Positions 8,336 to 17,095 of a DNA stretch of 64,000 bases are shown here, in pieces; within the stretch, counting starts at the first letter, position 1; every line of letters begins with the position of its first letter. The DNA is taken from positions 1 to 64,000 of the forward strand of contig NZ_SEWF01000008.1 in NCBI RefSeq assembly GCF_004168285.1, read 5' to 3'. The translations under genes were made by a program, and so were the position numbers. Under the pieces are notes generated by a model. The model saw nothing but the letters and a program-made list of their open reading frames with translations. It was not told the DNA's origin and ran no database searches. The DNA comes from Emticicia agri (lineage in GTDB: Bacteria; Bacteroidota; Bacteroidia; Cytophagales; Spirosomataceae).

Positions 8336-9145
8336 CTAATTCAGCACATTTTTACGGTGTTCTAAAGCATTGATACCATTAACGGCTTTGAAACAGCGGG
8401 CAAAATGGCTCTGGTCGGCAAAACCACATTCGAAAGCAATATCAGCCAATGATTTGTTTTTTTGAGAAAGTAATGAAAGCGATTTTTCGACTTTCAGTTT
8501 CCTGATGTATTCGCCGATATTACAATGAAAGTATTTAGAGAAATCTCTCGAAAGATGTACAGGGTGAATACCTAATTCTGTTGATAATTCAGTAAGGCTC
8601 CATTGGTCGGCAAAAGTATCATGTAGTAATCCTTTCAGTTGGTTTACCCAGGCCGGATTTTTATAGAGCGGTGTCTGACCCTCCCGCTCCATCTGGCTCA
8701 GGAGTTGCAGCAGTAAAGTCTGAATACCGAGAGTCGTAGTCATATCATCGGTTTTCGATTCTCTGAAAATTTTATAGAGCAGAAATTTCAATTCAGGATT
8801 TGAGATATTGAGGCTCCCTGTAAGGTTATCTAAACTAAAATCTAATTCTCTCACCCATTGATTGGTTAATTCGATATGAAAACCACGGGTAAAACCGGGA
8901 GGTTTTATATTATAGTGAGGTTCCTGCCAGTTATGAAACAACAAACTTCCGGCATCACAATTGTAGACTTCTTTCTTATTCCCTTCTATTACTTTTCCTT
9001 GCAGAATAAAAGTGAAATAGGCGTTTTCGTGATAATGCCAGTCTACTGTATCAAGCGTATATTCGGTATCGGTCAAAGTAACACCATCCAACCTGATAGT
9101 CCGGTTGGTTTGCCCATGAAATTGTCCTGTTTGTAAGTGTTTCAT
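8336..9145 (-). CDS. AraC-family transcriptional regulator
   Basis: Product of 269 residues. The N-terminal part is cupin-like ('DWHYHENAYFTFILQGKV' and 'CDAGSLLFHNWQEPHYN'), a likely sensor. The C-terminal ~100 residues carry two helix-turn-helix units: 'WSLTELSTELGIHPVHLSRD' and 'LADIAFECGFADQSHFARCF', the AraC signature. It begins six bases after the msrB stop on the same strand, so it is co-transcribed with msrB and may control it or the serine hydrolase that follows. The effector is unknown. Confidence 0.9.
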   Translation of the reverse strand: MKHLQTGQFHGQTNRTIRLDGVTLTDTEYTLDTVDWHYHENAYFTFILQGKVIEGNKKEVYNCDAGSLLFHNWQEPHYNIKPPGFTRGFHIELTNQWVRELDFSLDNLTGSLNISNPELKFLLYKIFRESKTDDMTTTLGIQTLLLQLLSQMEREGQTPLYKNPAWVNQLKGLLHDTFADQWSLTELSTELGIHPVHLSRDFSKYFHCNIGEYIRKLKVEKSLSLLSQKNKSLADIAFECGFADQSHFARCFKAVNGINALEHRKNVLN

Positions 9146-9151
9146 TCTGGG

Positions 9152-9727
9152 TTACAACTGCGTCTTATCATCCGGCTCAAAATCCATAGCGATAGAATTC
9201 ATGCAATAGCGTTTGTGTGTAGGCGCAGGGCCGTCGTCGAACAAGTGGCCTAAATGACCGTTACAGCGTCCGCAAAGGGCCTCTGTGCGGTGCATGCCAT
9301 GCGAGTAATCTTCTTCATAAACCACACTGCTGGCGTCTTCCTGCTCAAAGAAGCTCGGCCAACCGCACATACTGGCAAACTTGGCATCGGAGCGGAATAG
9401 CTTATTACCACAAGACGCACAGTAATAGGTTCCCTTACCTGTATAATTCCAGTATTTACCCGTAAAAGCTCTTTCAGTAGCTTTCTGACGCATAATGGCA
9501 TACACATCAGGCGGCAATACTTTTTTCCATTCGGCATCACTTACGTGCAAGGGTGTTTTATCGGTATGCGAATAATACGGATTTCCTTTTTTGAGTTCTT
9601 CAGTTTGCATAGTATTTTGTTGGGATTTATTCTGACAACTAAAGAGGCATAAAATAGTGAACACTAAACCTGCTATTTTTATGCTCGTGGATTTTATCAT
9701 ATCATTTACTGCTTTAGTTATACTCAT
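9152..9727 (-). CDS. msrB: Peptide-methionine (R)-S-oxide reductase MsrB, lipoprotein
   Basis: Product of 191 residues. The N-terminus has a lipoprotein signal with the lipobox LFSC, so the enzyme is probably anchored outside the cytoplasm. The MsrB domain shows the zinc-binding pairs CASC and CGRC, 'SMCGWPSFFEQ' and the catalytic Cys in 'HKRYCMNSIAMDF'. MsrB reduces methionine-R-sulfoxide in oxidised proteins. Alternative start: ATG at 9700, also just ahead of the signal. The araC-type gene follows six bases downstream. Envelope thioredoxins in this window could supply electrons, by inference. Confidence 0.94.
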   Translation of the reverse strand: MSITKAVNDMIKSTSIKIAGLVFTILCLFSCQNKSQQNTMQTEELKKGNPYYSHTDKTPLHVSDAEWKKVLPPDVYAIMRQKATERAFTGKYWNYTGKGTYYCASCGNKLFRSDAKFASMCGWPSFFEQEDASSVVYEEDYSHGMHRTEALCGRCNGHLGHLFDDGPAPTHKRYCMNSIAMDFEPDDKTQL

Positions 9728-9904
9728 TTCTTATTAATGAAACGTCGTACTTTAACAAAATGTTTCAATTCTTTTCGCTTAAAATTATCATACTTTTATT
9801 ATTTTTTCTTTACAAACTTTAATCCGCTCTCTAAAAATCTCAGAGTCCCCTTGCCATGTTATTGGCTTTCGCACTCGGGAGAATCTGAGCGTACTCAAGC
9901 TAAA

Positions 9905-9943
9905 CAAAAAAATCCCGACTTCACAATGATAGCAAAGCCGGGA
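9905..9943 (-). terminator. Rho-independent terminator of the sugar isomerase operon
   Basis: On the minus strand TCCCGGCTT and AAGTCGGGA pair around a 12-base loop and are followed by a run of seven T. It lies 25 bp past the stop of the isomerase gene. Confidence 0.85.
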
Positions 9944-9967
9944 CCGAATATATAGAATATCTACTTA

Positions 9968-11035
9968 CTAACTCAAAGAGCTCTTGCAGAACTCTAAACA
10001 TTTTTTCACCTCTGCAACCGGGTTCGAGCCTTCCGGCACTTTGTACTCTAATTCAATAGTAGCCGGGAAACTGTACTTATTGTCTTTCATCAATTTTAAA
10101 GCCTCTCTGATAGGTGTATCTCCCTGTCCCCATACGACGTTACCTTTGCCATGTGCCGGAGTCTGACGGTCTTTTAAGTGCATACTCACGATACGGTCAT
10201 GTTTCAACTTGATGAAATCTAATGGCGTTGGGTTACCTGCCGCTACAAAATGACCAAAATCAAGGTTCAATGAATTGGCTGGAGATTGTGCCAATGCTGT
10301 ATCCCACAAAGTATAGGTTTGTTGTTCGTGGCCATGATAACCTACTTTTACACCTACTTTTTGTGCAATAGTACCTAATTTTAACGTATGTTCGTCGTTA
10401 GACGGATGTTCTAAGGTTACCTGATTGGCACCCAAAGCTTTAGCGGCTCTCATACCAAATTCAATTTCAGTATCGCTGTTGTTTCTGCCAAACGCATTGG
10501 GTTTGAAAGCATAGATAGAAACGCCTGCTTTTTTATAGGTTTTGCCTAATTCTTCAAATTTTGCCATAGAAGCGCCTGCTCTCCATTTAGCCACTTCGGC
10601 ATTATAAGATTTCATTTGTGCTTCGGCATCTTCTAATTTCTTTTTTTCTTCTTCGGTTAACTCCTGTTTTTCGTTTCTTTTTCTCATCAACGGAAAAACA
10701 GAACGCATATCAACATAGCTTTTAGGTTTACCTGCATAGATTTCGGCAGGGTCGCCCATCAATTCAATGGCACTGATACCCGACTCTAATACATATTGCA
10801 AAACAGCTTCTGCACTTTGGTCAGGCATTTCTCTGAACGAGTACGTGATAACGCCAATCTGCACACCATTAATGAGTGAATTAGGCCCGAAAAGGTTTTT
10901 AATATAAGCAGGCGCTCCGAACACCGAATTGCTTGCTAAGACCGAACCTGAAACAAGTGCTGCGGCAGTTCCTAAAAACTGGCGGCGTGACACAGAGGGA
11001 TTGTTTGATTTTTCCATTGGATGATTATGTTTCAC
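9968..11035 (-). CDS. Tat-exported sugar phosphate isomerase/epimerase-like protein
   Basis: Product of 355 residues. The twin-arginine signal is visible ('SRRQFLGTAAALVSG', around residues 16-30). The mature part is a xylose-isomerase-like TIM barrel (AP endonuclease 2 superfamily): 'IGVITYSFREMPDQS', 'GISAIELMGDPAEIY', 'GYHGHEQQ', 'LDFGHF' and 'HLKDRQ' hold the usual metal-ligand positions. A charged helical insertion (about residues 125-150, 'MRKRNEKQELTEEEKKKLED') is unusual. It lies 45 bp after the PVC-type cytochrome gene, with a terminator behind it, so both form an operon probably for periplasmic sugar oxidation or isomerisation. The substrate is unknown. Confidence 0.83.
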   Translation of the reverse strand: MKHNHPMEKSNNPSVSRRQFLGTAAALVSGSVLASNSVFGAPAYIKNLFGPNSLINGVQIGVITYSFREMPDQSAEAVLQYVLESGISAIELMGDPAEIYAGKPKSYVDMRSVFPLMRKRNEKQELTEEEKKKLEDAEAQMKSYNAEVAKWRAGASMAKFEELGKTYKKAGVSIYAFKPNAFGRNNSDTEIEFGMRAAKALGANQVTLEHPSNDEHTLKLGTIAQKVGVKVGYHGHEQQTYTLWDTALAQSPANSLNLDFGHFVAAGNPTPLDFIKLKHDRIVSMHLKDRQTPAHGKGNVVWGQGDTPIREALKLMKDNKYSFPATIELEYKVPEGSNPVAEVKKCLEFCKSSLS

Positions 11036-11080
11036 TTACTTTATTACGATTATGAAAATTTACTATACCGATTCCGGTTA

Positions 11081-13927
11081 TTAATTAAGTTCAAATATTT
11101 TGAGTTGTTTCATTGTCCACGGGATATCGTCTTCAGGATTATCTATACCCTGGTCGAGTTTTATTCTGATAAATTTCGCTTTTTTAGGGTTCAATGCAAT
11201 CACATTATCGCCATCATTTCCCTTTTGTGAGCTTAGGCTTTGTTGCCAGTTTATACCGTCTGATGAAGTTTCTATGATATACATTCTTGGATGGGTCTGT
11301 ACCATCGGTCTTTGGCCGGGTGGCGTATTAGGCTTGGGTACCCAGCCTCTTTTTACCATAGCTGCCGAATTAAACTGTATTTCGCTCACCGCCGTTTCTT
11401 TCGGAAACTCAATCTGGTACCACATGCCTTTTTCCTGCTTTACTCCGGTTGACCATCCTTCATAAGTAAAGGCACTAATTGGTGAAACATTCCCCCCTAT
11501 ACGGGTAGAGGCTGTGTTGCTGGCGGTTACTTTCCAGCCTTCACGTTGTTGCAATTCATGCGGTACTAATTTAATCAGTTTATCGTATTGATACATGCCT
11601 GTCTGGTCGGCTGTTTTCTGACGGATATTAGCTACTAAATCTTTTGAAATCAACGAAGCATCGTTTGAGAGTCCGTTGCGGATATAAGAAACTATATCGG
11701 CTACCCATTGGTCGGGTTGTTCTTTCATGCTTGCCATCATGCCCCCTGCATAGGTTTTGCCCTCAATGGCTCCATCCATGCCATGCAATATTACCCTGAT
11801 GGCGTATTCAGGATGTGATTGAATACGGGCAGAACCTGCCAATGCCGGAGCCAACAATTTACCGTCGCCCGCCGGAGTACCCATGCCATTATTGCCATGA
11901 CATTGCGAGCATAGTTCATTGTATATCACTGCCCCACGACTCAGCATTTCCTGCTGGTCTTTGCTCAACTCTGCCATTATCCCAAGCCCTCTCGTAGGTC
12001 TTGGCGGAGTTATAATCTGCGCACCAACTAATTTTACACCTGCGGCCAGGTTTTTCTCTACCGTATTTTTGATGTTAGCTTCTAAATCAGGCAGTTTCAA
12101 AAACTTGTGACTCAACATGGCCTGCACAGCCACATCGGTATTTGCATCACTTAAAGCTGCTTTATAACTGGCTTCTAACTCTTTTTTACCTTCTTTATAT
12201 AAAGTTTCTCCTGCTCTTAGTGCCTGTACACGAATACGAGGATTAGCATCGCTCAATAGTTTTTGTACCGTTTCTGTTTTCAAAGCATTCAAGCCTTCCA
12301 ATGCCCAGATGGCGTGCATTCTTGCCAGTACATTCGGGCTGGTCAATGCCATTTTTTCTAAAGCCGGTGCTACCGAAAGGTCTTTGCGTAATACAATTAA
12401 TTGCTGAGCGGCGTCTCTCCACCAGCCATTCGGGTGTTCAAGGTGCTTTACCAAGGCTGATGTTTTTTCGTTCAGCATTTTAGGCTTGGTTTTATCACGC
12501 TCTTTACCATCATAAGTAATGCGCCAGATGCGGCCTAAACCCACCACTTTATCTAATTGGTATTGCTCAATTTTGGTACGCAGATAGGTACCTTTTTGTG
12601 TCCATTGCCCCTCCTGAATAATGCCATGATACATATCTACAATATACATAGTGCCATCAGGCGCAGTTGCCATATCAACCGGACGGAAAAGCGGGTCGGT
12701 AGAACGCAGAAACTCTGATTGTTGATCCTGGTACACGTTATGAAGAGTAGTTAACCCCTCTTTCACCACAGGATTAATCTGACGAACTATCCGGGCTACC
12801 GGTTCACCATAAAAGTACTGACCTCTTAGTGATTCCGGTAGGCGGTCTCCCCGATATACGTCATTTCCTGCTGAACCGGTAACCCGTTTCAACGAACCAT
12901 CAGGCTGTCTGATTTCGTCCATACCTCCCTGCATATCCGATATTTTTACGGCTGCTCCATAAGGAATATCAAAGCCTTTGGCAAATTCATTAGCCACTTC
13001 AAAATTTCCGTAGTGAATCGGAAACTGGAAATATGATGGCAAGCCACTGGCACCACCCTGAAACCACAATTTGCCATCATCATCATGCGTGATACCCCAT
13101 TGCGCTCTGTTAAAGCCCGTTTTTTCACGAATAACCCCACCAGGTGTTTCTCTTACACGAAAAGCATTAACAGTACTATACAGCCAGTTGTCCATGCCCC
13201 AGTACATAAAAGCCTGTTGATGCTCTACATTACCTGAGCGGCCGTATTTGTTGGTAAATAATTCTTTTTTATCCGCTTTACCATCGCCATCGGTATCGGT
13301 GTATTTATACACATTGTCAGCGTCAGATTCCATCGTTAGCACACAATCTTTGCCATAAGGCAATACAAAGCGAGGGAATATTAGATTATCAATGAAAGTA
13401 GTTCCGGTTTCATACACGCCGTCGTTGTCTTTATCTTCCCATCTTGAAATGCGGCTTGTCGGCTCCAATTCATCTTTAGAGTCAGCAGTAAGCATATAAG
13501 ACCTTAGTTCAAGCACATACATACGGCCGTTCCCATCAAAGGCAATCGCTCCGGGTTGCTGAATGGCAGGTTCGGTCAGAACAGGTTCAATGCGGTAGCC
13601 GGGCGGAAGTAAGAAATGTTTGGCTTCTTCTGAAGCATAGAGTGGGATAACAGGTTTTTTAGCTTCCAGGTCAACCCCCTTCCAGTCGTCACTATTCGGG
13701 TCTGCTCCTGCAGGGAGCAACATCTGTGGTGAAGTGGAAGAAAATGAGTTGATAACGTCTTTTACCAGGTCTTGCTGAGGGGCAGTTGTCGCAGTAGCCG
13801 TATTGTTACCATTATCGGTATTCTGGATAGGCTGACTGGATTTACAAGAACTGATAAGGTACAGACAAAAAGCAAAGAATAAGAAAATTTTCAGGTTTTT
13901 GGAAGGATTTTTCTTAGATACTTTCAT
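11081..13927 (-). CDS. PVC-type multidomain cytochrome dehydrogenase lipoprotein
   Basis: Product of 948 residues. A lipoprotein signal ends in LISSC. Next comes a beta-propeller of the membrane-bound dehydrogenase type (from 'HFLLPPGYRIEPVLTEP' to about residue 475), then HEAT-like helices (roughly residues 490-640), a class I cytochrome c domain with the heme site CSQCH ('NELCSQCHGNNGMGTPAG') and a C-terminal discoidin-like F5/8 sheet domain ('WQQSLSSQKGNDGDN'). PVC-type CxxCH proteins are thought to oxidise sugars or similar substrates and pass electrons to the heme. I use the ATG at 13927, directly before the signal; a longer frame to 13978 has no signal. The isomerase gene follows in the same operon. 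Confidence 0.87.
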   Translation of the reverse strand: MKVSKKNPSKNLKIFLFFAFCLYLISSCKSSQPIQNTDNGNNTATATTAPQQDLVKDVINSFSSTSPQMLLPAGADPNSDDWKGVDLEAKKPVIPLYASEEAKHFLLPPGYRIEPVLTEPAIQQPGAIAFDGNGRMYVLELRSYMLTADSKDELEPTSRISRWEDKDNDGVYETGTTFIDNLIFPRFVLPYGKDCVLTMESDADNVYKYTDTDGDGKADKKELFTNKYGRSGNVEHQQAFMYWGMDNWLYSTVNAFRVRETPGGVIREKTGFNRAQWGITHDDDGKLWFQGGASGLPSYFQFPIHYGNFEVANEFAKGFDIPYGAAVKISDMQGGMDEIRQPDGSLKRVTGSAGNDVYRGDRLPESLRGQYFYGEPVARIVRQINPVVKEGLTTLHNVYQDQQSEFLRSTDPLFRPVDMATAPDGTMYIVDMYHGIIQEGQWTQKGTYLRTKIEQYQLDKVVGLGRIWRITYDGKERDKTKPKMLNEKTSALVKHLEHPNGWWRDAAQQLIVLRKDLSVAPALEKMALTSPNVLARMHAIWALEGLNALKTETVQKLLSDANPRIRVQALRAGETLYKEGKKELEASYKAALSDANTDVAVQAMLSHKFLKLPDLEANIKNTVEKNLAAGVKLVGAQIITPPRPTRGLGIMAELSKDQQEMLSRGAVIYNELCSQCHGNNGMGTPAGDGKLLAPALAGSARIQSHPEYAIRVILHGMDGAIEGKTYAGGMMASMKEQPDQWVADIVSYIRNGLSNDASLISKDLVANIRQKTADQTGMYQYDKLIKLVPHELQQREGWKVTASNTASTRIGGNVSPISAFTYEGWSTGVKQEKGMWYQIEFPKETAVSEIQFNSAAMVKRGWVPKPNTPPGQRPMVQTHPRMYIIETSSDGINWQQSLSSQKGNDGDNVIALNPKKAKFIRIKLDQGIDNPEDDIPWTMKQLKIFELN

Positions 13928-14053
13928 TTTTTTATTTGAAAAATAATATTCCAATAAAAATACTTCATTGTTGGGCATACTTCCAAGAAAATCGACAAAT
14001 TCCGAGATTAAAACGGCAAATTGGGAGATTGGGGGAGATTAGGTGCTTTTGTT

Positions 14054-14197
14054 ATTTGTGGGGCGAACTTCCAGTTCGCCTAATATCAATCTTTTTTATA
14101 GCAAGTCAAGCAATAGAAGCAGTTTCTAAAGTAAGTTTATTAATAACTCAAGCCTATTTTTCAGTATCTAAGGCGAACTGGAAGTTCGCCCCACAAA
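14054..14197. repeat. Inverted-repeat element with hairpin arms (GGCGAACTTCCAGTTCGCC)
   Basis: ATTTGTGGGGCGAACTTCC at 14054-14072 continues to 14081 and is repeated in inverse orientation at 14170-14197. Each arm is itself a hairpin (GGCGAACT-tcc-AGTTCGCC). The inner ~88 bases show nothing coding. The element stops three bases short of the thioredoxin stop codon. The rest of the 273-bp gap (13928-14053) holds only AT-rich sequence. Confidence 0.85.
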
Positions 14198-14200
14198 TGA

Positions 14201-15532
14201 CTACCTCCGCTTTATCTCCTTCAAAGCCAACTTCAACTCCTTAGTCTCAATACCCTGCTTTTTGGCTAATTTGATGGCTGCTTTTTCAGTTCTGATGGCT
14301 TCTTTTCTTCTGCCTAATTTTGATAGCAGATTGGCGTAGGTATCTAAATTAACAGGAGATTTGAATAGTTCTATGGAACGTTCCGACCATTTCAGGGCTG
14401 TTTCCAGTTCCTCTTTATTTTCAATCAACTGAAAATACCCCCAGGCATACTCGTTCAAGTGAAAAGAGGTCAGTTTTTCAGCGCTGCTCTTCATGTCTTC
14501 TACAGCCGACAGGTATTGCATGGTATTGTCTTTGATACCTTTGGCTTTGGCACCTTGTATAAACCTTTCTGTTTTCTGTTGCGATTCTTCTGCCAGTTGT
14601 TCGTTGGTTTTCTCCATCAGTCTGGCACCCTCTTTAGAAGCAATCATTCTGAAATTTCCTGCATCACGGGTTATTTTGGCAAAATCTAACCTGAACTGCC
14701 TTTCCTCTGCTTCAAATCCTGCTTCGCTGTAAGAGGTCTGTCTTACTGCACTGATTAATCGTTCAAATAGTTCTTTATCTGCTGATTCTATGGCTTTTTT
14801 AAAGGTATTCCGCTTGGCTTTTGAGATACCATCCAACACAAATTTCTGTTGCTCAGGTGTCATATTCATAAATCGGTCGAGCGCATTAGCCAGAATCTCA
14901 AAGGCTTTGGTGTCAATCATTCCGATATTCTCCGAAATTATCATCAATACCTTTTCGGTCTTATGTGCCGATACGGGAATGGCTTTCAGATACTCATCTA
15001 ATATCAGGGCATTCTGTTCACCATTCAGCTTTTTTCTTTTCAGAAACTCGTGCAAAAATTCAGCGTCTCTGCGTCCTGCCTCAAAATCTTTTTCCAGTGC
15101 AGCAATCGGCTTGTAATCAATGCCTGCCTGTAAGGCTTTATCAGCTTCTGACATAAATTTCTGGGCTGACATAGAGCCAATGGCACGATAAACCACGTCG
15201 CCTTCGGCATTGATAAAAAGATAGGTCGGGTAGCCCGAAATCGAATATTTTTTTGCCAGCGTATTGCCTTCTCCTTTCTCGGCATCAACTTTATAGTTGA
15301 TAAACGAAGCATTAAACTTCTCTCCTACTTCGGTATTGGTAAATACATTTCTATCCATTACTTTGCATGGCGCACACCAGGTAGTGTACATATCTATAAA
15401 TATCAGTTTGCGCTGACTTTTAGCTTCGCTGAGTATTTGCGCCCATGTACCTTCGCTGAAAGTGATACCTTTGGTATCATTGGCATAGGCTGTGTAAGCT
15501 ATCCAGTATAGTAGGTAATATATTTTTTTCAT
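14201..15532 (-). CDS. Secreted thioredoxin with long helical C-terminal domain
   Basis: Product of 443 residues. A signal peptide ends near 'YTAYA-N'. The thioredoxin domain has CAPC in 'MYTTWCAPCKVMDRNVFTN' and the cis-Pro strand 'SGYPTYLFINAEGDVV'. The remaining ~300 residues are helical and TPR-like towards the end ('YANLLSKLGRRKEAIRTEKA'), a region of unknown role that may bind partners. I start at the ATG 15532; an ATG at 15544 adds four residues. The longer frame to 15565 starts inside the promoter box and is unlikely. Confidence 0.84.
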   Translation of the reverse strand: MKKIYYLLYWIAYTAYANDTKGITFSEGTWAQILSEAKSQRKLIFIDMYTTWCAPCKVMDRNVFTNTEVGEKFNASFINYKVDAEKGEGNTLAKKYSISGYPTYLFINAEGDVVYRAIGSMSAQKFMSEADKALQAGIDYKPIAALEKDFEAGRRDAEFLHEFLKRKKLNGEQNALILDEYLKAIPVSAHKTEKVLMIISENIGMIDTKAFEILANALDRFMNMTPEQQKFVLDGISKAKRNTFKKAIESADKELFERLISAVRQTSYSEAGFEAEERQFRLDFAKITRDAGNFRMIASKEGARLMEKTNEQLAEESQQKTERFIQGAKAKGIKDNTMQYLSAVEDMKSSAEKLTSFHLNEYAWGYFQLIENKEELETALKWSERSIELFKSPVNLDTYANLLSKLGRRKEAIRTEKAAIKLAKKQGIETKELKLALKEIKRR

Positions 15533-15562
15533 AGCTTTGCGCATTTTCTTGCAGATTTCTGA

Positions 15563-15570
15563 CAAATTTA
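15563..15570 (-). promoter_or_regulatory. -7 box (TAAATTTG) for the thioredoxin/TPR gene
   Basis: Perfect TAnnTTTG on the minus strand, 31 bp upstream of the ATG at 15532. It excludes the longest possible start of that gene. Confidence 0.5.
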
Positions 15571-15688
15571 AACGAATAAAGATATATCAGAAAAAATCCG
15601 CTTTTTTTTGAAAGGTTTTCGCCTCAAATTTGTTATATCAATAAAGGCTTCAATAAATACATTATATCTTGGTTTTTTGTTTAAGATA

Positions 15689-15696
15689 TAGTTTTG
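15689..15696 (+). promoter_or_regulatory. -7 box (TAGTTTTG) at the menF start
   Basis: TAGTTTTG ends only four bases before the ATG at 15701; a TTG lies 17 bases upstream. The spacing would place transcription start at or next to the start codon, giving a leaderless or nearly leaderless mRNA. Confidence 0.45.
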
Positions 15697-15700
15697 TAAT

Positions 15701-16912
15701 ATGACAACAACAAACTTAAAGACCAGTACTTATAGACAAACCCTCTGGAATGCAGCGCTTGAATCAGGTTTTCCGACAGCTATGTGGCGTTTACCTAAAC
15801 AAAACGATAAACACTTCCTTACCTCTTTCCTTAAGAATCCTGAACAGATTAAAATAGAATTTGAAGAGTTGGGTCCCGGATTTGCCTTCTCGCCTTTTAT
15901 TAATCCTGATGGCAACGATACTTATTTTCTAAAAGCTGACCTACACTATATTTTTTCTGATGCAGCTACCTCTGAAAACGAAACCTTTCAGGAAATAATT
16001 GTTCCTGCCTCTGTTGACCCCGATTTTATAGATTTACTGAATGCCCAACCCTCAACCAAACCCTTTTTCAGTTTAAAGAATGGTGCAGTGGCAAATACTA
16101 CTTCAAGCGAAGAATTTATTGAAGAGGTAAATACGGCAATCAATGATATTGAGGCCGGGAAATTCAAGAAAGTGGTTCTTTCAAGAACTAAAAATTTCAG
16201 TATTCCTACCGATTTTGAAATAGTAACGGTTTTTGATAAATTATGTGTGGCTTATCCTAATGCTTTTGTATCGGTGGTATCTATCCCGAGTTTAGGTATG
16301 GTCTGGATGGGGGCTTCACCGGAAACACTGGTAAGTCAGGATGCACAGGGAATATTCCGTACAATGGCGCTGGCAGGGACACAATCGGCCTTTGATGCCG
16401 ATGGCAATCTGATAAAACCATCTGAGGCTTTGTGGCGACAAAAAGAAATTGAGGAACATGCCCTCGTAAGCCGTTATATTGTGAGTTGCCTGAAAAAAAT
16501 ACGGGTACGTGAGTTTGAAGAAGAAGGGCCGAAAACTGTAATAGCAGGGAATTTGATGCACCTGCGTATGGATTTTATTGTGGACACTGTTGAAATCAAC
16601 TTCCCGGAAATGGCAACTGTTATGCTGGATTTACTGCACCCGACCTCTGCCGTTTGCGGAATGCCCAAAGAACCTGCCAGACAGTTTATTTTAGCCAACG
16701 AAAAATATGACCGTGAGTTTTATAGTGGTTTTTTAGGTCCGGTAAATATTCAGCAGGAATCACATATTTTTGTTAATCTGCGTACCATGAAACTACAGAA
16801 TGGGATAGCTACCCTCTACGCAGGCTGCGGCATCACGGCCGACTCAAATGCCGAAAAAGAATGGATTGAAACCGAAATGAAATTACAGACTTTGGGCAAA
16901 TTTCTGGTTTGA
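15701..16912 (+). CDS. menF: Isochorismate synthase (chorismate-binding family)
   Basis: Product of 403 residues with the chorismate-binding fold in its C-terminal two thirds: 'GKFKKVVLSRTKNFSIP', 'MVWMGASPETLVS', 'MALAGTQ', 'EIEEHALVSRYI', 'MLDLLHPTSAVCGMPKEPA' and 'YDREFYSGFLGPVN'. The enzyme converts chorismate to isochorismate, the first committed step to menaquinone (or a catecholate siderophore; no siderophore genes are nearby). menC of the same route starts at 63671, far away in this window. Anthranilate or aminodeoxychorismate synthase are less likely: the 'LHPTSAVCGMPKEPA' form and absence of a glutaminase partner favour MenF. Confidence 0.88.
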   Translation: MTTTNLKTSTYRQTLWNAALESGFPTAMWRLPKQNDKHFLTSFLKNPEQIKIEFEELGPGFAFSPFINPDGNDTYFLKADLHYIFSDAATSENETFQEIIVPASVDPDFIDLLNAQPSTKPFFSLKNGAVANTTSSEEFIEEVNTAINDIEAGKFKKVVLSRTKNFSIPTDFEIVTVFDKLCVAYPNAFVSVVSIPSLGMVWMGASPETLVSQDAQGIFRTMALAGTQSAFDADGNLIKPSEALWRQKEIEEHALVSRYIVSCLKKIRVREFEEEGPKTVIAGNLMHLRMDFIVDTVEINFPEMATVMLDLLHPTSAVCGMPKEPARQFILANEKYDREFYSGFLGPVNIQQESHIFVNLRTMKLQNGIATLYAGCGITADSNAEKEWIETEMKLQTLGKFLV

Positions 16913-16927
16913 TAAATCCTATAAATA

Positions 16928-17060
16928 CAGCGAATGAAACGGACGCCGTCGCGGTCGCTGGCTAAGGTAACAAAGGAATTATTCTAATTGCACGCCGGAC
17001 TTAAGTCCGGCACTGTATAAAAAAATCCTTTGTTATCTTAGACACCGAATTCATTCGGTG
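16928..17060. repeat. Nested three-hairpin palindrome, copy 1
   Basis: Left hairpin CAGCGA..TCGCTG, box CTAAGGTAACAAAGGA (16962-16977), central palindrome GCCGGACTTAAGTCCGGC (16994-17011), complementary box TCCTTTGTTATCTTAG (17026-17041) and right hairpin CACCGAAT-TC-ATTCGGTG. The two boxes pair with each other, so the whole unit folds as a long stem. Lies between menF and the convergent repeat-protein gene. Confidence 0.9.
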
Positions 17061-17095
17061 AGTACCAAACAAAAACAATTTTATTGTCGTTTAGC

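Noticed and set aside
13936-14244. A 102-codon open frame on the plus strand
   Set aside because: It spans the inverted repeat at 14054-14197 and runs antisense into the thioredoxin gene.
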